NCBI GenBank assembly: GCA_028702135.1
Contig: JAQVPJ010000001.1
Coordinates: 30,334 to 94,333, forward strand
DNA length: 64,000 nucleotides
Direction: 5' to 3'
Origin: Eubacteriales bacterium
Lineage (GTDB): Bacteria > Bacillota > Clostridia > Oscillospirales > CAG-382
Part shown: positions 36,248 through 45,919 of the stretch, piece after piece
How the letters are laid out: each line of letters opens with the position of its first letter
Numbering within the stretch: the first letter of the stretch is position 1
Program-made: the position numbers and the translations under genes
The notes under the pieces: generated by a model
The model's input: the letters and a program-made list of their open reading frames with translations, nothing else
Database searches by the model: none
What the model was told of the DNA's origin: nothing

Positions 36248-36790
36248 ATGAAAAAAATCATCTGTTTAATTCTTTTTTCCTTTATTACCTTGTCTATGTT
36301 CTCCTGCGGGGAAAGCAAACAAGAGGAATCGAAGAGTAGTGTCGAAGTCGGCAGCGTAACGACTATAGTGAAGGATATTCAAGCCGCCAATGGACTGAAC
36401 AAGGGAAAGACCTTTACAAGCGAATCAACGGTTGCGGGTGAATATCTTGACGAGGCCCTGATTTCCTCATATTACGGTAATGTACTGGATGTTCCCAACT
36501 TTACAAAAATCGAGGAATACTGCGTTTACATTGAGGATTTTGATACCAATTTACGCATAGAAATAGGTATATTTAAGGTCATTAACAGCAATGATAATAC
36601 TATGGTATCGGATTTTTTGAAATTAAGAAAAGAGCGTATTCTCGAGCATGCCCGAAACTACCCGTCGGTCGATGCCGAACCTTTTGCTAATGTTATTATC
36701 GATACAATCGGAAATTATACCTATTATGTCGCGGTTAAAGAAAATCGTACGGAAATAAACAAATCCATACGCGAAAAGCTCGGTGCTTAG
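36248..36790 (+). CDS. DUF4358 lipoprotein
   Basis: The 180-residue protein has a lipoprotein signal (ICLILFSFITLSMFSCGES, lipidated Cys near 19). The mature part has a Ser/Glu-rich spacer and a DUF4358 domain: EYLDEALISSYYGNVLD, EYCVYIEDFDTNLRIEIGIF and a C-terminal FLKLRKERILEHARNY helix. DUF4358 proteins are widespread in Clostridia, of unknown function. It starts 16 bases after coaW with GGAGG upstream. Confidence 0.8.
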   Translation: MKKIICLILFSFITLSMFSCGESKQEESKSSVEVGSVTTIVKDIQAANGLNKGKTFTSESTVAGEYLDEALISSYYGNVLDVPNFTKIEEYCVYIEDFDTNLRIEIGIFKVINSNDNTMVSDFLKLRKERILEHARNYPSVDAEPFANVIIDTIGNYTYYVAVKENRTEINKSIREKLGA

Positions 36791-36834
36791 TCGGGTATGG
36801 TTAAATAAATATACAAGGAAACTCACATATAATT

Positions 36835-37248
36835 ATGAAAAACAACAAATGGAACAAAAAAATATTTTCAATGCTTTTGGAACAGGCAAAGGGTGTACGA
36901 AGCTGGAGACAGTTCGCCTCTGACTGCGACATCAGCTATGTACAGATGCGTAAACTCGCTCAAAGCTCGCAGGAGAACCCTCCCCGTCCTAAGCTCATAC
37001 ACAAGATTGCCATGAATGCATTCAACGATGTGGACCTGGAGGATTTTATGTTTGCAGCAGGAGCTGTCGCTGCAGACAGTATGAGTATACGCTCTGCCTC
37101 GCAGACACCGGCGGAAAGTTTTTATGAAAAATACCGTTCGCTGTCGGGAAAAGACAGGAGAACGGTAAATGATTTCGTCGATTTTCTTACTGCCCGCCGC
37201 GTAAAAAGTGAACCCGGCGGCGGTTCGGAAGTTAGTGAGGAAGATTAA
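36835..37248 (+). CDS. Helix-turn-helix-like small protein
   Basis: The 137-residue protein has a region (about 18-70: SWRQFASDCDISYVQMRKLA then PRPKLIHKIAMNAF) resembling an Xre-type helix-turn-helix used to judge which genes to bind, followed by a flexible stretch and a C-terminal helix (KDRRTVNDFVDFL). I do not recognise a named family beyond this. Its stop overlaps by four bases the stop of the convergent gene at 37245. A DNA-binding role is inferred. Confidence 0.6.
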   Translation: MKNNKWNKKIFSMLLEQAKGVRSWRQFASDCDISYVQMRKLAQSSQENPPRPKLIHKIAMNAFNDVDLEDFMFAAGAVAADSMSIRSASQTPAESFYEKYRSLSGKDRRTVNDFVDFLTARRVKSEPGGGSEVSEED

Positions 37249-37676
37249 AAGAAAAGCATAAACGCAATAAGTATAATCAGCATATCGTTATTGGCATCCG
37301 AATCCAAGAGCAATAGAATTCCAATGCCTATCAAAATCAGATCGTCAAGCTCGATTTTTTTCAAGAAGTCTAAATTAAGGCTGCCGAACAAACCCTTAGA
37401 TGCCGGCGGTGGCGGTGGTGGTGTAGCTTCGAATGTCTCCTGTTCCGGAGGAGCCTCATAAAAGCTGTCCTTTGGCGGGTCCTGATAATAACGGGGTTCA
37501 GATCTACGGCTGCGGTCACTGAAGCTTTTTAGCGGATAGCCGCTTTGTTGATTATCCGCTTTTTGCGAATATGTATTGCCCGTGCTTACGTTTTCGGAAT
37601 GTTGCTTTCTCCAATTGCTTTCGAACTCCCTCATTTGTCCGTCAGAACGGACACCGCCAAAATCTCTGTTATACAT
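37245..37676 (-). CDS. Pro-rich small protein with C-terminal hydrophobic segments
   Basis: The 143-residue protein has a polar N-terminus, a proline-rich centre (FEATPPPPPPASKGLFG) and a hydrophobic C-terminus (IELDDLILIGIGILLLLDSD, then NDMLIILIAFMLFF). I recall similar LDDLILIG...LLLD endings in unannotated clostridial proteins, without a known function. It is the last of three co-directional small genes (38401 to 37245). Confidence 0.6.
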   Translation of the reverse strand: MYNRDFGGVRSDGQMREFESNWRKQHSENVSTGNTYSQKADNQQSGYPLKSFSDRSRRSEPRYYQDPPKDSFYEAPPEQETFEATPPPPPPASKGLFGSLNLDFLKKIELDDLILIGIGILLLLDSDANNDMLIILIAFMLFF

Positions 37677-37778
37677 AGCAAATTCCTATTCTCCAACGAC
37701 ATAACTATAAACAAAAGACGGTATGCCATTTATCGTTGGATCAATGGCGATTCTCTTAATAAATTATCGGAAAAGCTT

Positions 37779-38150
37779 TTACTTTTTTTTATCTTTACTC
37801 ATACTGCCCATAAGATTCGTTACCGAAAGCGCCTTTGTCAGGTTATCTATTTTTGATCGTCGTTCCTCCCGTAAAAAGGGCTTGAGAGAATTCAACAGCG
37901 ACAACCTCGGGTCTTGTGCTGCAGGGAGCGTTATAGGATCGGGTAATCTTTTTGCAAGAGGAACGCTGCTTTGCTCTGCGGTGAGCTGTTCAATTACAGG
38001 CTTATCTTTAGGAGATTCATACTGCTGCTCCGAAGGTGCGTTCGGCGTTGATTTGCCGCCGCCGAGACTGCTTGCTATCATAGCTATTTTCGCCAGCATC
38101 TCGGGATCTTCCAGCAAAGCTCTCACTTTTTCGGAGATATCCTCGTTCAA
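37779..38150 (-). CDS. Conserved-looking clostridial hypothetical protein
   Basis: The 123-residue soluble protein has an N-terminal helix (DISEKVRALLEDPEMLAKIA), a Pro/Gln/Ser linker and a basic C-terminal helical part (PRLSLLNSLKPFLREERRSK, then IDNLTKALSVTNLM). It starts two bases after the stop of the 82-residue gene upstream, so they are translationally linked. I know no function; the pattern is reminiscent of sporulating Clostridia hypotheticals. Confidence 0.6.
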   Translation of the reverse strand: MNEDISEKVRALLEDPEMLAKIAMIASSLGGGKSTPNAPSEQQYESPKDKPVIEQLTAEQSSVPLAKRLPDPITLPAAQDPRLSLLNSLKPFLREERRSKIDNLTKALSVTNLMGSMSKDKKK

Positions 38151-38152
38151 TT

Positions 38153-38401
38153 TTATCTGCCCCCTTTTATAATGCGCAGAATTTCATCGCTTTTTTCCTT
38201 TCCTGCCGTATTGAGTATTTTTTCCGCCTGCGCCGGTGTCATTTTAGAGAGACTGCGCTTAATTCCGCTGACATCGCTTGCAAACGCTTCTGTTTTCGCC
38301 TGATCGGCGCCGGCAGCTATGGATATCTTTCTTATTATACTCCTGAAGCTCTCGTCATCAAGTTCAAGTAACTTTCTTAAGGTGTCATTATCAAGTTGCA
38401 T
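38153..38401 (-). CDS. Small helical hypothetical protein
   Basis: The 82-residue all-helical protein (MQLDNDTLRKLLELDDESFR, then MTPAQAEKILNTAGKEKSDE) begins at ATG 38401 and has GGGGGTTCC-type G-rich sequence upstream. It is first of the three small minus-strand genes and is divergent from the membrane protein at 38486. No family was recognised. Confidence 0.6.
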   Translation of the reverse strand: MQLDNDTLRKLLELDDESFRSIIRKISIAAGADQAKTEAFASDVSGIKRSLSKMTPAQAEKILNTAGKEKSDEILRIIKGGR

Positions 38402-38485
38402 TATGGAACCCCCAATTCTTTAATATTTATTTATATGCAAAATCCGCATATTTCTATTTTTTCAGTAGGAAAGGTATGATTTTCA

Positions 38486-39001
38486 GTGTATAAATGCAAA
38501 CCCGAAAGAAATCCGCGTCAAGCCCTGCTGCTTATAACGCTTCTCCCCTTCATTTCCTGTGTAGCCTTCTTTATTTCCTCCATTATACGCGATGATTTCC
38601 GCTTAATTGCCCAGCTTATCGCCGTGCTGATATTCACCTTCTCCGTTATTACAGTAGTACGCTACACGTTGACCGAAATTGAATACTCCGTTTCGGAGGA
38701 GACATTTACAGTGTCAAAAAAGGTCGGGAACAAAATGACTGTATTATGCTCGGTCGACATCTCGTCGATTATAACTCTTGTAGACAAAACGACATATGAG
38801 CATTCTACAGATTTTACTGATGTTGTAATAAAATACAATCATTGTCAGAATATAAAAACACAGTCGTATGTTCTGGTCTATGTAGCGAACGGTAAAAAAT
38901 GTATGATCGTATTTGAACCGAATGCTATTTTTGTGAAACTCATTAACGAAGCGATTGAAAACTCAAAAAAGAATAAGGAAGAAAAGAACATCAAAGAATA
39001 G
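38486..39001 (+). CDS. Small membrane protein of unknown function
   Basis: The 171-residue protein has two membrane helices (about residues 13-33 and 39-60) and a C-terminal cytoplasmic beta-rich domain (VSEETFTVSKKVGNKMTVLC, VVIKYNHCQNIKTQ) that resembles the PH-like folds found in YdbT/bPH-type proteins. The start is a GTG with AGGAAAGG 11 bases upstream. Its stop lies next to the convergent stop of the peptidoglycan-binding gene. The domain assignment is tentative. Confidence 0.65.
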   Translation: MYKCKPERNPRQALLLITLLPFISCVAFFISSIIRDDFRLIAQLIAVLIFTFSVITVVRYTLTEIEYSVSEETFTVSKKVGNKMTVLCSVDISSIITLVDKTTYEHSTDFTDVVIKYNHCQNIKTQSYVLVYVANGKKCMIVFEPNAIFVKLINEAIENSKKNKEEKNIKE

Positions 39002-39004
39002 GCT

Positions 39005-40756
39005 TTATCCCTCGGCATAATAACCCCTTGCAGAAACAATACCCGCAAGATCCATGTATTCAGCGGAAAGTGCGTGCCAGGTTTTTTCGTCTACTTCCCC
39101 GTTACTTTGCAGTCCAAACAATATCTGCACCTCTGTCACCGCTTTTTCGGTTTCCCCGCCGAAAATCCCATCAATATTTAATCCGCCGTTTCCTTTGAGA
39201 ACCTTGCTGATTGAATTCAAAGCACCTTGTATAAAAATAACATTTTCACCTTCGGATCCTTTTACAACAGGCATTCCGGGGTGTTTTTTCGGTTTTTGTA
39301 TTATAGATGCGAAATCTGCTATATCATCATACAGCATACTCCATGTTTTTTTATCAACCGCACCACTTTGGGGTAGCCGCTTATATTTTTGATATTTGTT
39401 AACACTGTCCCTTGTCCGCTCATCAAATTCGCCGCTTATCAATACAGGCGGCACGCACCTTTTGCCGAACTTTCGGGAGATACTGTTAATAAAATGCTGC
39501 AAACGCACGACCTCTTGCCCCGTATCTCCCAGAAAAATCACACTTTTCTTTCTTAAACTTGCTTCTGTATTTGCATCCCTGCCGGTGTTACGGTATTTGT
39601 TTACCGCATTAGCGGCATATGTAATACTCTGCCATGTAGTTTTATCTATAAAACCGCTGTCATCCAGTCCGAACTGCTGTTGATAAGCTTTTATCGCACT
39701 TTCTGTACAGGAACCGAAATAACCTTCCGTATCCTTTATAAACGGTATCGTTAAATAATGTATCGCAATGCGGTTTAAACACTGCTGAACGGCTTTCACC
39801 TCCGAACCGGCGCAACCTTTTTTAACAGTTTCTGTAAAATCTGCTTGCTCCGTGTTCCTGTATTGGCAAAACATTATATCACCTCCACTCAGGTGTTTTA
39901 ATATCTCTTCGGATTTTAAACCCTTTTGCGTTAAAAACACGTACTCCCAGGGCGAAATCAATAAGCATCCATCAGCAGACAAATGCCAGCAAATAAGCTC
40001 ATCTGTTATTCTGTTTATAGGTTCGAATGTCATCCTACCATCAAAGTAACGCGCATATTTCTCCGCTGCCATATCAAAATTGTATTTTAGGTTACGGTAA
40101 TAACCGGTTTTTACTCGTTTCCTCACCTCGCTAATAAGCGATAAAATATACGCACGCAGAGCTTCTTCCGGCCATGTGGGGTAAAGGATTCCTGACGATA
40201 TGTTTTTTATATAATCTGAAAAGCTTACGGTAATATCCAGTGCATTTTCATCCGCTCTGCCGAGATGGACGGTCAAGAAGTCCGGCGTTCCGAGCATATT
40301 TTTGCAAAGGACCGGCATTATCTGCTCAACCGAATCAAGCTCTCTTGAGAACGCTCCTCCATCCTTATTATTGGGACTATGCGCCCACATGCCATGTGCC
40401 GGTATTCTTATGGTTTTCTTTTTCTTTATTACGCTTTTAATCTTGGGTTGAACTTCACATCTTAAAACAGTGTTGATGCCCGGGAACACCTGGCATCCGG
40501 TATAATATGTTTCGTTAATTCCCGGTGCGCTGATTTGTATTTCACATAAGGAATAGGGCCTTATCTCGGACGACTTCATTAAAGATAGTTCCTCCGGTGG
40601 TGCCGGATATTGAAATTCTGCTCTTCCGCCCGAATCGCTTAAAAATATCTGAGCATCTTCTCCCCTGCCGACAACAACCGCAGCGTTATATATCGGTTCG
40701 GGTTCGCCCTGTCTGATAAGCTCTATGGAAACCATACCCGAACTCATTTTTTTCAA
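39005..40756 (-). CDS. Peptidoglycan-binding protein with three PG_binding_1 repeats
   Basis: The 583-residue protein has an N-terminal beta-rich region, a central domain (about 155-290, PDFLTVHLGRADENALDITV and YPTWPEEALRAYILSLISEV) that resembles the SpoIID-like domain found in clostridial cortex proteins, and three C-terminal PG_binding_1 modules (about 310-385, 405-475, 490-565), each ending in a TWxxL-type motif (KTTWQSI, KKTWSML, EKTWHAL). No export signal is evident. The TTG start at 40756 has GGAG eight bases upstream, better placed than the ATG nine bases later. A role in spore cortex or wall remodelling is inferred. Confidence 0.72.
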   Translation of the reverse strand: MKKMSSGMVSIELIRQGEPEPIYNAAVVVGRGEDAQIFLSDSGGRAEFQYPAPPEELSLMKSSEIRPYSLCEIQISAPGINETYYTGCQVFPGINTVLRCEVQPKIKSVIKKKKTIRIPAHGMWAHSPNNKDGGAFSRELDSVEQIMPVLCKNMLGTPDFLTVHLGRADENALDITVSFSDYIKNISSGILYPTWPEEALRAYILSLISEVRKRVKTGYYRNLKYNFDMAAEKYARYFDGRMTFEPINRITDELICWHLSADGCLLISPWEYVFLTQKGLKSEEILKHLSGGDIMFCQYRNTEQADFTETVKKGCAGSEVKAVQQCLNRIAIHYLTIPFIKDTEGYFGSCTESAIKAYQQQFGLDDSGFIDKTTWQSITYAANAVNKYRNTGRDANTEASLRKKSVIFLGDTGQEVVRLQHFINSISRKFGKRCVPPVLISGEFDERTRDSVNKYQKYKRLPQSGAVDKKTWSMLYDDIADFASIIQKPKKHPGMPVVKGSEGENVIFIQGALNSISKVLKGNGGLNIDGIFGGETEKAVTEVQILFGLQSNGEVDEKTWHALSAEYMDLAGIVSARGYYAEG

Positions 40757-40844
40757 TAGGGCTTCTCCTTCATATTTTTTTGTTTTATTATGTACGATTG
40801 GTATCTATTTACAATATTTATTCTATGCTGTATAATAAAAAATG

Positions 40845-40873
40845 TTGCTTTTTTCGTATTTTTTTGATATACT
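40845..40873 (+). promoter_or_regulatory. Promoter of typA
   Basis: TTGCTT (40845-40850), 17 bases, TATACT (40868-40873). It leaves a leader of about 70 bases. Confidence 0.55.
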
Positions 40874-40947
40874 TTTTAAGTTGAGCAGGAGTATGTGCCC
40901 GACATAAAGTAATCCTTGGCTGATATATGGAAGGAAAAGACACAAGA

Positions 40948-42768
40948 ATGATTAGAAATGATTTGAGAAATTTAGCGATAATTGCGCATGTAGACCATGG
41001 CAAAACAACGCTTGTTGATGAAATGTTGAAATTCGGCGGATTATTCCGCGATAATCAGGACATCGGGGAGCGTGTAATGGACTCCAATGACCTTGAGCGT
41101 GAGCGTGGTATTACTATCCTTGCGAAAAACACTTCAACTTATTATCACAACACTAAAATAAATATTGTAGATACACCCGGACACGCCGACTTCAGCGGTG
41201 AGGTTGAACGCATATTAAAGATGGTCAACGGTGTTCTTCTTCTCGTCGACGCTGCGGAGGGACCGATGCCTCAGACACGCTTCGTTCTCCAAAAAGCGAT
41301 CGAAATGGGGCACAGGATTATCGTCGTTATAAATAAAATTGACCGGCCGGACGCAAGGGTATATGAAGTTCCGGACGAAGTTCTGGAGCTTTTGCTGGAG
41401 CTGGACGCAAATGACGAACAGCTTGATTCACCTGTAATCTTCTGCTCGGGCAGAAACGGAACCGCTTCGCTGACACCCGAATCCGAGGGCAGGAACCTCG
41501 CTCCGCTTTTTGATCTGATCTTATCGCATATACGCGCTCCCGAGGGTGATGAGAAAGGCGAGTCGCAGATGCTCATATCCTCTGTCGATTATAACGATTA
41601 TGTAGGGAAAATTGCGGTAGGCAGAATTGAGCGCGGCGTTTTCAGGCTAAAGCAGGATATTTTAGTGTGCGATTACCACAACACGTCAATAAATCGCAAA
41701 AGCAGAATAACCCAGATGTTTCAGTTTGACGGACTGCAGAAGCTGCCTGTTGAATCCGCGTCTATCGGCGATATTGTATGTATTTCGGGCTTAGATGATA
41801 TTACTATCGGAAACACTCTCTGTTCCATTGCCGGTTCCGACCCTCTTCCTTTTGTAAAAATCGGCGAACCTACTATGGAAATGACCTTCTCGGTAAACAA
41901 CAGTCCGTTTGCGGGTAGAGAGGGAAAGTATATTACCACCCGCCATATAAGAGATTATCTCTTTAAGGAATCAATGAAGGATATGTCTCTGCGTGTCAGC
42001 GAAACAGACAACGCCGACAGTTATAATGTCTGCGGGCGGGGCGAAATGCACCTTTCCATTTTGATGGAAAACATGAGACGTGACGGATATGAATTCATGG
42101 TCAGTACTCCAAGAATAATATACAGGGAGGTCGACGGTGTTCGTTGTGAGCCCATAGACCGCTGTGTTATCGATGTCCCCAAGGAATATGTAAGCTCTGT
42201 TATGGAACGCATGGGTTATCGCAAGGGCGAGCTTGTCGAGATGCGTCCCAAGGGTGAGCGTATGCATCTTGAGTTCCTTATCCCCACAAGAGGCCTTTTC
42301 GGGTACAAAACCGAATTTTTGACCGATACCAAGGGTGAGGGTATTATGAACACCGTGTTTGAAGGCTACCAGCCCGACAAGGGAGTTATACAAAAACGCT
42401 TTACAGGTTCTCTAATAGCGTACGAGGACGGAGAAGCGACCTCCTACGGTATTTTCAACTCGCAGGACAGAGGACCGATGTTTATAGAGCAGGCAACTAA
42501 AGTATATGCCGGTATGATTGTCGGTATGAGTCCCAAAGGCGATGATATTGTTGTAAATGTATGCAAAAAGAAGCATTTGACCGCGATTCGTTCGACAGGG
42601 GCGGATGAAGCGTTGCGTCTGATTACTCCGATCAAGTTCAGCCTCGAGGAAGCACTTGAGTTTATTAACGATGACGAGCTAATAGAGATAACTCCCAAAT
42701 CGATCAGACTCAGAAAACGAATACTTGACAACTCTCTGAGAATGAAAGAAAAAGCAAAAAAGCAATAA
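40948..42768 (+). CDS. typA: Ribosome-associated GTPase TypA/BipA
   Basis: BipA is a translational GTPase acting on 70S/50S ribosomes under stress and in 50S assembly. It shows G1 [15 protein letters not shown], switch [15 protein letters not shown]3 [12 protein letters not shown]4 [11 protein letters not shown]-like domains III and V, and the C-terminal domain with [12 protein letters not shown] and [20 protein letters not shown] chose ATG 40948 (606 residues), with AGGA upstream; ATG 40927 lacks a ribosome site. Confidence 0.97.
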   Translation: MIRNDLRNLAIIAHVDHGKTTLVDEMLKFGGLFRDNQDIGERVMDSNDLERERGITILAKNTSTYYHNTKINIVDTPGHADFSGEVERILKMVNGVLLLVDAAEGPMPQTRFVLQKAIEMGHRIIVVINKIDRPDARVYEVPDEVLELLLELDANDEQLDSPVIFCSGRNGTASLTPESEGRNLAPLFDLILSHIRAPEGDEKGESQMLISSVDYNDYVGKIAVGRIERGVFRLKQDILVCDYHNTSINRKSRITQMFQFDGLQKLPVESASIGDIVCISGLDDITIGNTLCSIAGSDPLPFVKIGEPTMEMTFSVNNSPFAGREGKYITTRHIRDYLFKESMKDMSLRVSETDNADSYNVCGRGEMHLSILMENMRRDGYEFMVSTPRIIYREVDGVRCEPIDRCVIDVPKEYVSSVMERMGYRKGELVEMRPKGERMHLEFLIPTRGLFGYKTEFLTDTKGEGIMNTVFEGYQPDKGVIQKRFTGSLIAYEDGEATSYGIFNSQDRGPMFIEQATKVYAGMIVGMSPKGDDIVVNVCKKKHLTAIRSTGADEALRLITPIKFSLEEALEFINDDELIEITPKSIRLRKRILDNSLRMKEKAKKQ

Positions 42769-42858
42769 AACCGCACGGCGACCTTTTTCGGCGATTATAC
42801 GACCCGGCAGGGGCTCTTCCGTGTTTATGCGAATATAATGTTTTGGATGTGTTCATTT

Positions 42859-44283
42859 ATGTATGATGTTGCAATAATAGGGGCAGGTATTTGTGGTGCT
42901 TCCGTAGCTTATTATCTGTCACAAAAAAAGTTAAAAATATGTGTTATTGAAAAGGAAACCGATGTTTCCATGGGCACCACAAAAGCAAATAGTGCGATCA
43001 TTCATGCCGGATATGATCCCAAGCCCGGTACGATTATGGCACGGCTGAATGTCAGGGGTTCAGCTATGATAAAAGAGCTTGCACCGAAGCTGTCCGTTCC
43101 ATACAAGCAAATCGGCTCTCTTGTGCTCGCTTTCGACGAACGGGATTTAGATACGATCAATCTGCTCTATAATCGCGGAATCCAGAACGGCGTGGTGGGA
43201 ATGAAGATTCTATCCTCACGGGAGACCCTTGAAATAGAGCCGAACATAAGAACCGATGTCAAAGGTTCACTATGGGCTCCGAGCGCAGCGATAATATCTC
43301 CTTGGGAGCTTTGTATCGCAATGTGCGAGGTAGCCGCTGAGAACGGCTGCGACTTCCTGCTTGAAAACGAGGTGACGAAGATAAAAAGCGAACCGTCATT
43401 CTTTGAAATTACAACAACAGAGCGAAAATTACAAGCCAAATATATAGTTAATGCAGCGGGAATCTACTCAGACAGGATATGCTCTATGGCCGGAAGTTGT
43501 GATTTTTCAATTCTGCCTTCAAAGGGTCAGTATTATCTGCTGGACAAAAATCAGGGAGATATTGTCCGCCATATCCTTTTCCAATGTCCGACAGAGTTGG
43601 GCAAGGGAGTTCTTGTTTCTCCTACAACGGCGGGTAATCTTATAATCGGACCCAACGCCGAGAGCAATAATCACCCGGAAGACCTTTCCACCACTCGTTA
43701 TGGACTGGATTATGTAGCTGTAACAGCAGCAAAAACAACTGATAAAATTAACCTAAGAGAGAATGTAAGGAGCTTTTCGGGGCTTAGGGCAAACTCTAAT
43801 AGAGATGACTTTATTATTGAGCCGGCCCTTTTCTCACAACGATTTATAAATGTGGCTGGGATAAAATCCCCGGGTCTTTCCTCCGCACCTGCAATAGCGG
43901 AAGTTGCTCTTGACCTTCTTGAAAAAGGCGGTCTGGCGATGCCACAAAAAGAGGACTACAAGAACAGCAGAAAGCATATTGTCTTTAACGAACTCACAGA
44001 TGAGCAAAAAAATAAGCTTATAAAAGAAAACCCCTCTTTCGGAAACATTATCTGCCGTTGCAACACCGTAACCGAGGGTGAAATACTTCAGGCCCTGCAT
44101 TCCCCTCTGCCGCCTAAAACCATAGACGGGGTGAAACGAAGGGCGGGAACCGGGATGGGAAGGTGTCAGGGTGGATTTTGCTCGCCGAGGGTGCATGAAA
44201 TAATCAGCAGGGAGCTTAACATCCCCTTTGAAAAGGTCGAACAGGACAGAAAAGGGTCGTATATAGTTTCGGAGAAATTCTAA
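42859..44283 (+). CDS. FAD-dependent glycerol-3-phosphate dehydrogenase-like protein with BFD domain
   Basis: This GlpA-type protein should oxidise glycerol-3-phosphate with FAD. The N-terminus carries the dinucleotide fold (DVAIIGAGICGASVAYYLS) and the DAO-type barrel runs to about residue 370. The C-terminus is a BFD-like [2Fe-2S] domain with CRC near residue 402 and GRCQGGFCSPRV. I chose ATG 42859 because the protein then starts MYDVAIIGAG; upstream initiation signals are weak. It is followed by an FAD oxidoreductase and DUF1667 gene, the usual clostridial triad, in which electrons probably pass to NAD or another carrier rather than quinone. Other 2-hydroxyacids are possible substrates. 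Confidence 0.85.
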   Translation: MYDVAIIGAGICGASVAYYLSQKKLKICVIEKETDVSMGTTKANSAIIHAGYDPKPGTIMARLNVRGSAMIKELAPKLSVPYKQIGSLVLAFDERDLDTINLLYNRGIQNGVVGMKILSSRETLEIEPNIRTDVKGSLWAPSAAIISPWELCIAMCEVAAENGCDFLLENEVTKIKSEPSFFEITTTERKLQAKYIVNAAGIYSDRICSMAGSCDFSILPSKGQYYLLDKNQGDIVRHILFQCPTELGKGVLVSPTTAGNLIIGPNAESNNHPEDLSTTRYGLDYVAVTAAKTTDKINLRENVRSFSGLRANSNRDDFIIEPALFSQRFINVAGIKSPGLSSAPAIAEVALDLLEKGGLAMPQKEDYKNSRKHIVFNELTDEQKNKLIKENPSFGNIICRCNTVTEGEILQALHSPLPPKTIDGVKRRAGTGMGRCQGGFCSPRVHEIISRELNIPFEKVEQDRKGSYIVSEKF

Positions 44284-44301
44284 ATAAGAATGGATAGCAT
44301 C

Positions 44302-45573
44302 ATGTTAAAATACGATTTGGCGGTTATCGGTGGCGGTCCGGCAGGGCTTGCAGCGGCGATATCCGCATACGAAAACGGAATAAGGAGCATTGTAGTTCTC
44401 GAGAGGGACGTCGAGCTCGGAGGAATCCTTAACCAATGCATTCATAACGGATTCGGGCTTCACCGTTTCGGGGAGGAGCTTACGGGACCGCAGTATGCCG
44501 AAAGGTTCATCTCTAAACTTTCGGAAACAAGTGCTCGTGTCTTGCTCGGAACTATGGTTATCGGTCTGAATTCTGACAGATATATTACCTGCGTAAACAA
44601 ATATGACGGTGTTTTTACTATTCAAGCAAAAGCGGTTATTTTAGCGATGGGCTGCCGTGAACGGAACAGGGGACCCATCGGTTTGCCGGGAGACAGGGGA
44701 AGCGGCATTTTCAGCGCAGGCAGCGCTCAACGATACATGAATATCGACGGCTACCTTGTAGGTAGACGTGCGGTTATTCTCGGAAGCGGCGATATAGGTC
44801 TTATCATGGCGCGTCGTATGACGCTTGAAGGCGCTAAAGTGCTTGCGGTTGCTGAGCTTATGCCCCATTCCAACGGGCTTAACCGAAACATCGTGCAATG
44901 CCTCGACGATTTCGGAATTCCTCTGTACCTTTCGCATACGGTAACCGACATTTTCGGAAAAAACAGGCTTGATAAGGTTGTTATCTCTCAGGTTGATGAC
45001 CGCTTAAAGCCTATCCCCGGCACAGAAAAGGAATTCGACTGCGATACCCTTCTCTTAAGCGTGGGATTAATTCCCGAGAACGAGCTGACAAGGACTGCGG
45101 AAATACCAATCGATTTCCGAACCAACGGTGCGGTTGTTTATGATGATATGCAGACAGAATCAGAGGGTATTTTCGCCTGCGGAAACGTTCTTCATGTGCA
45201 TGATTTGGTAGATTTTGTATCCTCGGAGAGCGAAAAAGCGGGAAAAAAAGCTGCCGAATATATCACCGGAGGCTGTGTCAGCATACATAAAGCTGCCACA
45301 ATCGATATTAAAAACGGAAACGGCGTAGTGTACACAGTACCTCAAAAAGTTGTTATCGGCGGACCGGAAAAATCCTTGGAGGTTTTCTTCCGTGTAAGAG
45401 AAAAATCGGAAAAATCGATAGTTGAAGTTAGCTCAGGAAACAGAATAATCTCTTCTTTTAAACGTGAATTTCTTGCTCCCGGTGAGATGGAGCGTATTGT
45501 TATACCACGAAAGTTGTTGGAAAATATAAATGAATCCATAGCCATTTCAGTAAAATCCGGAGGAACGGTATGA
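44302..45573 (+). CDS. FAD/NAD(P)-dependent oxidoreductase partner of the GlpA-like protein
   Basis: The protein (423 residues from ATG 44302) is a two-dinucleotide-fold flavoprotein: FAD site AVIGGGPAGLAAAISAYENG, MGCRERNRGPIGLPGDRGSG, a second fold GRRAVILGSGDIGLIMAR and the FAD C-terminal motif GIFACGNVLHVHDLVD. No redox-active Cys pair of thioredoxin-reductase type is seen. It lies 18 bases after the GlpA-like gene and overlaps the DUF1667 gene by four bases, so all three form one unit. An earlier ATG at 44290 is possible. Confidence 0.85.
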   Translation: MLKYDLAVIGGGPAGLAAAISAYENGIRSIVVLERDVELGGILNQCIHNGFGLHRFGEELTGPQYAERFISKLSETSARVLLGTMVIGLNSDRYITCVNKYDGVFTIQAKAVILAMGCRERNRGPIGLPGDRGSGIFSAGSAQRYMNIDGYLVGRRAVILGSGDIGLIMARRMTLEGAKVLAVAELMPHSNGLNRNIVQCLDDFGIPLYLSHTVTDIFGKNRLDKVVISQVDDRLKPIPGTEKEFDCDTLLLSVGLIPENELTRTAEIPIDFRTNGAVVYDDMQTESEGIFACGNVLHVHDLVDFVSSESEKAGKKAAEYITGGCVSIHKAATIDIKNGNGVVYTVPQKVVIGGPEKSLEVFFRVREKSEKSIVEVSSGNRIISSFKREFLAPGEMERIVIPRKLLENINESIAISVKSGGTV

Positions 45574-45911
45574 AAGAGTTTATTTGCACCGTCTGTCCGA
45601 GAGGTTGCCGGCTCAAGGTTGACGAAAAGAAACTGACAGTGACTGGGAACGGCTGCATAAGGGGCATCGAATACGGAAAAAATGAAGCTGTAAATCCAAA
45701 ACGTATACTTACCTCGACCGTGAGTATTGAGGGAGGGTTACACCGCCGTCTTCCCGTACGGACCGACATAGCTATTCCGAAATCCATGCTTTTTGACTGC
45801 ATGGCGGTCATTCACGGATGCAAGACAAAAAGCCCTGTCATAGCAGGGCAGGTTCTTATTGAAAACATAGCGGGAAGCGGTGCAAACCTTATCGCTTCTC
45901 GGAATATGTGA
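45570..45911 (+). CDS. DUF1667 small Cys-rich protein
   Basis: The 113-residue protein has an N-terminal four-Cys set (C6, C9, C13, C29: CTVCPRGCRL then GNGCIRG), as in DUF1667, which regularly accompanies the GlpA-like/FAD oxidoreductase pair in Clostridia and Thermotogae. The Cys set likely binds an iron-sulfur cluster or zinc and links to electron transfer. Its ATG overlaps the previous stop. Confidence 0.88.
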   Translation: MKEFICTVCPRGCRLKVDEKKLTVTGNGCIRGIEYGKNEAVNPKRILTSTVSIEGGLHRRLPVRTDIAIPKSMLFDCMAVIHGCKTKSPVIAGQVLIENIAGSGANLIASRNM

Positions 45912-45919
45912 ATATATCT

